Positions 61,047 to 64,000 of a stretch of 64,000 bases of DNA are shown here, one piece after another (positions within the stretch are counted from its first letter, which is position 1; each line of letters begins with the position of its first letter). This stretch comes from JAKLIX01 sp964605655. Lineage in GTDB: Bacteria > Bacteroidota > Bacteroidia > Bacteroidales > CAIXZF01. The stretch lies in assembly GCA_964605655.1 (NCBI GenBank), contig CAZSDK010000012.1, positions 55,925-119,924 of the forward strand, given 5' to 3'. The notes beneath the pieces are model-generated. The model saw only the letters and a program-made list of their open reading frames with translations, ran no database searches and was not told the origin of the DNA. A program made the translations under genes and the position numbers.

Positions 61047-61925
61047 TTACAGTGAAGCCATCAGCGATTTTATCTTTTGATACACCGGATCGCTAACGGG
61101 AGCCAGCGGCAGCCGCAACTCCTGCTCACAAAGGCCCAGGCAATGGAGGGCTGCTTTGATGCCTCCGGGACTGCCGTCGGCAAACAAGGCGTTCATCAGG
61201 TCCTGCAGCTCATAATGACGGGCTGCAGCGGTTCTGAAGTCACCGGCCAGGGCCAGGCGAACCATCTCCGAGAATGTTGCCGGGGCAGCCTGTGCAGCGA
61301 CAGAGATCACCCCGATGGCTCCCATGGAGATCATGGGAAGGGTGAGGATGTCATCGCCAGAGATCACCTCGAAATGGGCCGGCTTGTTCTTAATGATTTC
61401 CATGATCTGGGGGAAATTCCCCGAGGCTTCCTTGATGGCCACGATGTTCGAAAATTCCCTGGCGATTCTCAGGGTGGTATCGGCCGTCATATTTGAACCC
61501 GTCCTTCCGGGAACATTATACAGGATCAGGGGTAAGGGACTTTCTTTGGCAACAGCCTGATAATGAAGATAGATGCCTTGCTGGGTGGGCTTGTTATAAT
61601 AAGGAGATACCGAAAGGATGGCATCCAAGCCCCTGAAATCGAACTGTTCCATCGACTTCAGGACCTCCCTGGTGTTGTTGCCGCCGATGCCCAGAACGAT
61701 AGGCAGTTTTCCGGAGATTTTCTCCACCACGAAAGCAAGAATCTGCTTTTTCTCTTCTTTGTCGAGGGTGACAGACTCCCCTGTCGTACCCTGGACGACC
61801 AGGTACTCAATGCCTCCGTTGACGAGGAAATTCAAGATCTTTTCGAGAGCGGGATAGTCGACCTTCTGGTGATGATCGAAGGGGGTGATAAGGGCAACCC
61901 CGGTGCCGGTAATTCTAGGATTCAT
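61047..61925 (-). CDS. dapA: 4-hydroxy-tetrahydrodipicolinate synthase
   Basis: DapA condenses pyruvate with aspartate semialdehyde in lysine and diaminopimelate synthesis. The 292-residue protein has the Schiff-base Lys165 ('AIKEASGN'), Tyr136 ('LYNVPGRTG') and the 'GTTGE' loop with the catalytic Thr. It overlaps the DUF6913 gene by 11 bases and is followed at once by a peptidase gene, so the four genes from the flavin reductase on may form one transcript. Confidence 0.96.
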   Translation of the reverse strand: MNPRITGTGVALITPFDHHQKVDYPALEKILNFLVNGGIEYLVVQGTTGESVTLDKEEKKQILAFVVEKISGKLPIVLGIGGNNTREVLKSMEQFDFRGLDAILSVSPYYNKPTQQGIYLHYQAVAKESPLPLILYNVPGRTGSNMTADTTLRIAREFSNIVAIKEASGNFPQIMEIIKNKPAHFEVISGDDILTLPMISMGAIGVISVAAQAAPATFSEMVRLALAGDFRTAAARHYELQDLMNALFADGSPGGIKAALHCLGLCEQELRLPLAPVSDPVYQKIKSLMASL

Positions 61926-62475
61926 TGTTGTTTTGATTGATCATTCGGATGTACTGGAGCATGTTGTCGATAAGTTCCTGCTGAGTGGTGTTCTCATCGG
62001 TTTTGATCATCATGTCGAAACAGTCGGCATATTGCTGGTGGTATTTCCCGACTTTAAACGTGGCATTGGAGAGCGCCGAGATGTAATACAGGGGAAAATA
62101 ATCTTCCAGGCTGATATTCAAAAAGATATCAAAGTTCTCGTTGAAGAAATTCTTAACATATTGGTTGACAGGTTTCCCGAACCAATTCAGGTCTTTAAGG
62201 GAGATGATACTGTTGTAGACGCCCTGGGTGAGGTAGGTGGGAAATTTTTTATCGTTGAGAAATCCCAGCGCGATCACAGAGCGTTGTTCGGTTTTCAGTG
62301 ATTTTAAAAATCTGAATATCAGCTTATAGGTCTCCTCATCGGAGATGGAATACAGCACCCCTATGTTCTTTGCTTTTTCAATGCTGATATTCTGCTGGAC
62401 ACGCCTCATTTCGCTCATTTCCTTACGCAGGTTGCGTTTGGCGATGAAAGTTTTAATGTTGTCAATGACTTCCAC
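61915..62475 (-). CDS. DUF6913-like protein
   Basis: A 186-residue soluble protein rich in Lys, Asn and aromatic residues, with 'ISIEKAKNIGVLYSISDEETYKLIFRFLKSL', 'ALGFLNDKKFP' and 'NFDIFLNISLEDYFPLYYISALSNATFKVGKY'. I recall this pattern as DUF6913, a Bacteroidota family usually next to dapA, as here (11-base overlap). There is no signal peptide and no known function. Confidence 0.65.
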   Translation of the reverse strand: MEVIDNIKTFIAKRNLRKEMSEMRRVQQNISIEKAKNIGVLYSISDEETYKLIFRFLKSLKTEQRSVIALGFLNDKKFPTYLTQGVYNSIISLKDLNWFGKPVNQYVKNFFNENFDIFLNISLEDYFPLYYISALSNATFKVGKYHQQYADCFDMMIKTDENTTQQELIDNMLQYIRMINQNNNES

Positions 62476-62486
62476 GGCGTTTCGGT

Positions 62487-62993
62487 TTAATGGTTAATAT
62501 GCACCTTGTGGATCTCACCGATGAACATGCGGTGATAATCTTTTTTGGGGTAATTGGTCTCGATGTGAGGGTCGAGGAACCTGGCAGGAGAAAGATCTTC
62601 GTAATAGATTTTGTTGCATTGCAGGATGAGCCTGGCTTCTTCAAATCCGACATCAGCCGGTTCCAGAAGCATGGGAGTAAGGCCGGCCAGCTTTATTTTA
62701 TCGGTGTTTCTTCCGCTCATGGTTCCACAGACCTGTAAGACATTCCGGTGTTTTTCCTCAAAGAAGCACAGGGTAAAGTTATTGAATTTATCCATGAACT
62801 CGAAGGTATAACGGGTTGGCCTGATAAAGATGAAACAGATGGGTTTATGCCACAGGATTCCGAATCCTCCCCAGCTGGCCGTCATGCTGTTGGATTCGTT
62901 GTAGGGGCCTGCGGTGATCAACATCCAATCTTGGTCGATGAGGCTGAAAACATTCTCCTGTAGTGAAAAGGGTGATATCTGAGTGAATGCCAC
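62487..62993 (-). CDS. Flavin reductase family protein (FMN-binding)
   Basis: A 168-residue FMN-binding split-barrel protein. 'WMLITAGPYNESNSMTASWGGFGILWHKPICFIFIRPTRYTFEF' is the hallmark segment, and 'FEEARLILQCNKIYYEDL' follows. Family members reduce flavins or pass electrons to partners. A longer frame exists from 63065, but GTG 62993 fits the usual N-terminus ('..LQENVFSLIDQDWMLI') and lies downstream of the promoter element, so it was chosen. Confidence 0.85.
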   Translation of the reverse strand: MAFTQISPFSLQENVFSLIDQDWMLITAGPYNESNSMTASWGGFGILWHKPICFIFIRPTRYTFEFMDKFNNFTLCFFEEKHRNVLQVCGTMSGRNTDKIKLAGLTPMLLEPADVGFEEARLILQCNKIYYEDLSPARFLDPHIETNYPKKDYHRMFIGEIHKVHINH

Positions 62994-63007
62994 GATGGAT
63001 AAATTTT

Positions 63008-63015
63008 TAATTTTG
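63008..63015 (+). promoter_or_regulatory. Promoter -7 element of the MBL-fold hydrolase gene
   Basis: TAATTTTG matches TAnnTTTG, 37 bases before GTG 63053. It faces the promoter at 63034-63041. Confidence 0.4.
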
Positions 63016-63033
63016 AATGCCTGAATGCTAGGG

Positions 63034-63041
63034 CAAAAATA
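63034..63041 (-). promoter_or_regulatory. Promoter -7 element of the flavin reductase operon
   Basis: TATTTTTG on the minus strand, 40 bases before GTG 62993. Its transcript would overlap the 5' end of the opposite one. Confidence 0.45.
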
Positions 63042-63052
63042 ATCATTTCTCG

Positions 63053-63838
63053 GTGAGAATAACATTTCTTGGAACGGGTACTTCCCAGGGTGTTCCGGTG
63101 ATCACCTGCCCTTGTGAGGTATGCCGCTCGGACGATCCCAGGGACCAACGGCTCCGTTCCTCTTTGTGGCTTGAAGATGAAGGACTTAGTATTGTCATTG
63201 ATACAGGTCCCGACTTTCGTCAGCAGATGCTGAGGGAGAAGGTGATGCATCTCGATGCCGTCCTCCTTACCCATGGCCACAAGGACCACCTGGGCGGTCT
63301 CGACGACATTAGGGCCTATAACTTCACCCAGAGAAGGGCCATTGATGTGTATGCCCGGCCGGAAGTACAGAAGTCGATTGAGACCGAGTTTTCTTATGCC
63401 TTTGCCAAGAACCGTTATCCCGGAGTTCCCGAGATCAGGCTGCACACGATACGCCATGAGCCTTTTTATGTGGGTCCCCTGGAGGTGGTCCCCATAGAGG
63501 TGATGCACTACCATCTTCCCGTGGTGGGGTTCCGGATCAGGGACCTGGTATATATCACCGATGCATCCTACATTCCGCCTGAAGAGATCATGAAGATGAA
63601 AGGTGTCAGAGTACTGATTATTAATGCTCTAAGAAAGAAACCTCATTACAGCCATTTTAACCTGGAGGCTGCTCTGCAGGTTATTAACGAGATACAACCT
63701 GAGCAGGCTTACCTGACCCACATCAGTCACATGATGGGACTTCACAGTCAGGTGGAACAGGAGCTGCCAGAGTCAGTCCAGCTCGCTTATGACGGATTGA
63801 AGGTGGACTTCGGGCAGGTCAGCTCCAACAGAAGTTAA
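63053..63838 (+). CDS. MBL-fold metallo-hydrolase, PhnP-like
   Basis: A 261-residue metallo-beta-lactamase-fold enzyme with the metal motif H74-x-H76-x-D78-H79 in 'THGHKDHLGG', Asp and His further on ('YITDASY', 'LTHISH'), and an N-terminal CxCxxC ('ITCPCEVC') that in PhnP-type phosphodiesterases binds a structural zinc. The likely reaction is hydrolysis of a cyclic or linear phosphodiester; the substrate is not known. The start codon is GTG. Confidence 0.87.
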   Translation: MRITFLGTGTSQGVPVITCPCEVCRSDDPRDQRLRSSLWLEDEGLSIVIDTGPDFRQQMLREKVMHLDAVLLTHGHKDHLGGLDDIRAYNFTQRRAIDVYARPEVQKSIETEFSYAFAKNRYPGVPEIRLHTIRHEPFYVGPLEVVPIEVMHYHLPVVGFRIRDLVYITDASYIPPEEIMKMKGVRVLIINALRKKPHYSHFNLEAALQVINEIQPEQAYLTHISHMMGLHSQVEQELPESVQLAYDGLKVDFGQVSSNRS

Positions 63839-64000
63839 CTCAGAGCATCACCTGGCCCTGATATTGAAAGGGTAAAGTTAAGTCTATGTTGATGTTATAA
63901 AATCGGTTACTCAATCTGCAGAGGACACTATGAACGACTGCTAACATGAAGTAGTCAAGACTTAATCTGACAGAAGGGGTTAAATTTGAAGTGCAAACAA
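63839..64000. other. Right-edge non-coding stretch
   Basis: No open frame, RNA gene or clear promoter is visible in these 162 bases; the next gene lies outside the window. Confidence 0.5.

Overview
The window looks like ordinary chromosome from a bacterium of the phylum Bacteroidota, most like an uncultured Bacteroidales or Marinilabiliales-type lineage. Several independent signs agree. Many genes are preceded by the Bacteroidota promoter signature TAnnTTTG, sometimes with TTG 19-21 bases upstream. Several secreted proteins end in type IX secretion (T9SS) type A sorting domains. feoA and feoB are fused. The block bamD-rpoZ-coaBC-porD(DUF4835)-recN is present, as are DUF5063 and DUF6913 proteins and a transketolase split into two genes. 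No phage, insertion sequence, CRISPR array or rRNA operon was seen.

Layout. 1-9 kb: 5' part of a eukaryotic-type glycogen branching enzyme, tRNA-Met(CAT), uvrA, an ECF-like sigma factor followed by a small protein, nth, bcp, recA and a TPR lipoprotein. 8.6-22.4 kb, all on the minus strand: feoAB with a Cys-rich partner, an M28 peptidase, DUF5063, the split transketolase, a DPP5-like S9 peptidase, a THEP1-like NTPase, ligA, an M48 lipoprotein protease and a GT-C mannosyltransferase-like membrane protein. 22.4-29.3 kb: two tandem gingipain-type (C25) secreted peptidases. 29.4-35.3 kb: the rbfA-methyltransferase-LolC/E operon, a divergent MsbA-type ABC exporter, and an FNR-type regulator preceded by a perfect FNR box, followed closely by a predicted surface lipoprotein. 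35.3-42 kb: a TPR protein, gyrA and clpC. 42-48 kb: an operon of etfB, etfA, two iron-sulfur proteins and an acyl-CoA dehydrogenase. 48-56 kb: a soluble TonB C-terminal-domain protein, fabI, recN, porD, coaBC, rpoZ, bamD and a T9SS-exported repeat protein. 55.9 kb: a 7-bp tandem repeat array between divergent promoters. 56-64 kb: an alpha-oxoamine synthase of the serine palmitoyltransferase/cysteate acyltransferase type, two secreted M14 carboxypeptidases, dapA, a DUF6913 protein, a flavin reductase and an MBL-fold hydrolase.

How it fits together. The organism appears proteolytic: C25, M14, M28, S9 and M48 peptidases are all encoded here, and several carry T9SS sorting tails. It builds and services its own outer membrane and T9SS (BamD, PorD, LolC/E, MsbA-like). 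It takes up ferrous iron (FeoAB), senses oxygen (FNR with four candidate cluster cysteines) and oxidises fatty acids or related acyl-CoAs, passing electrons through ETF and a membrane iron-sulfur protein, presumably to menaquinone. That combination suggests an anaerobic or facultative protein and lipid degrader.

No clearly new multi-gene system stood out. The best leads are regulatory and architectural: the FNR-box promoter with its lipoprotein partner, several promoters that abut the start codon (candidate leaderless mRNAs), face-to-face promoters at 63.0 kb, the sigma-factor leader hairpin, the tandem repeat array, and the paralogous peptidase pairs, one of which differs in its C-terminal anchor.
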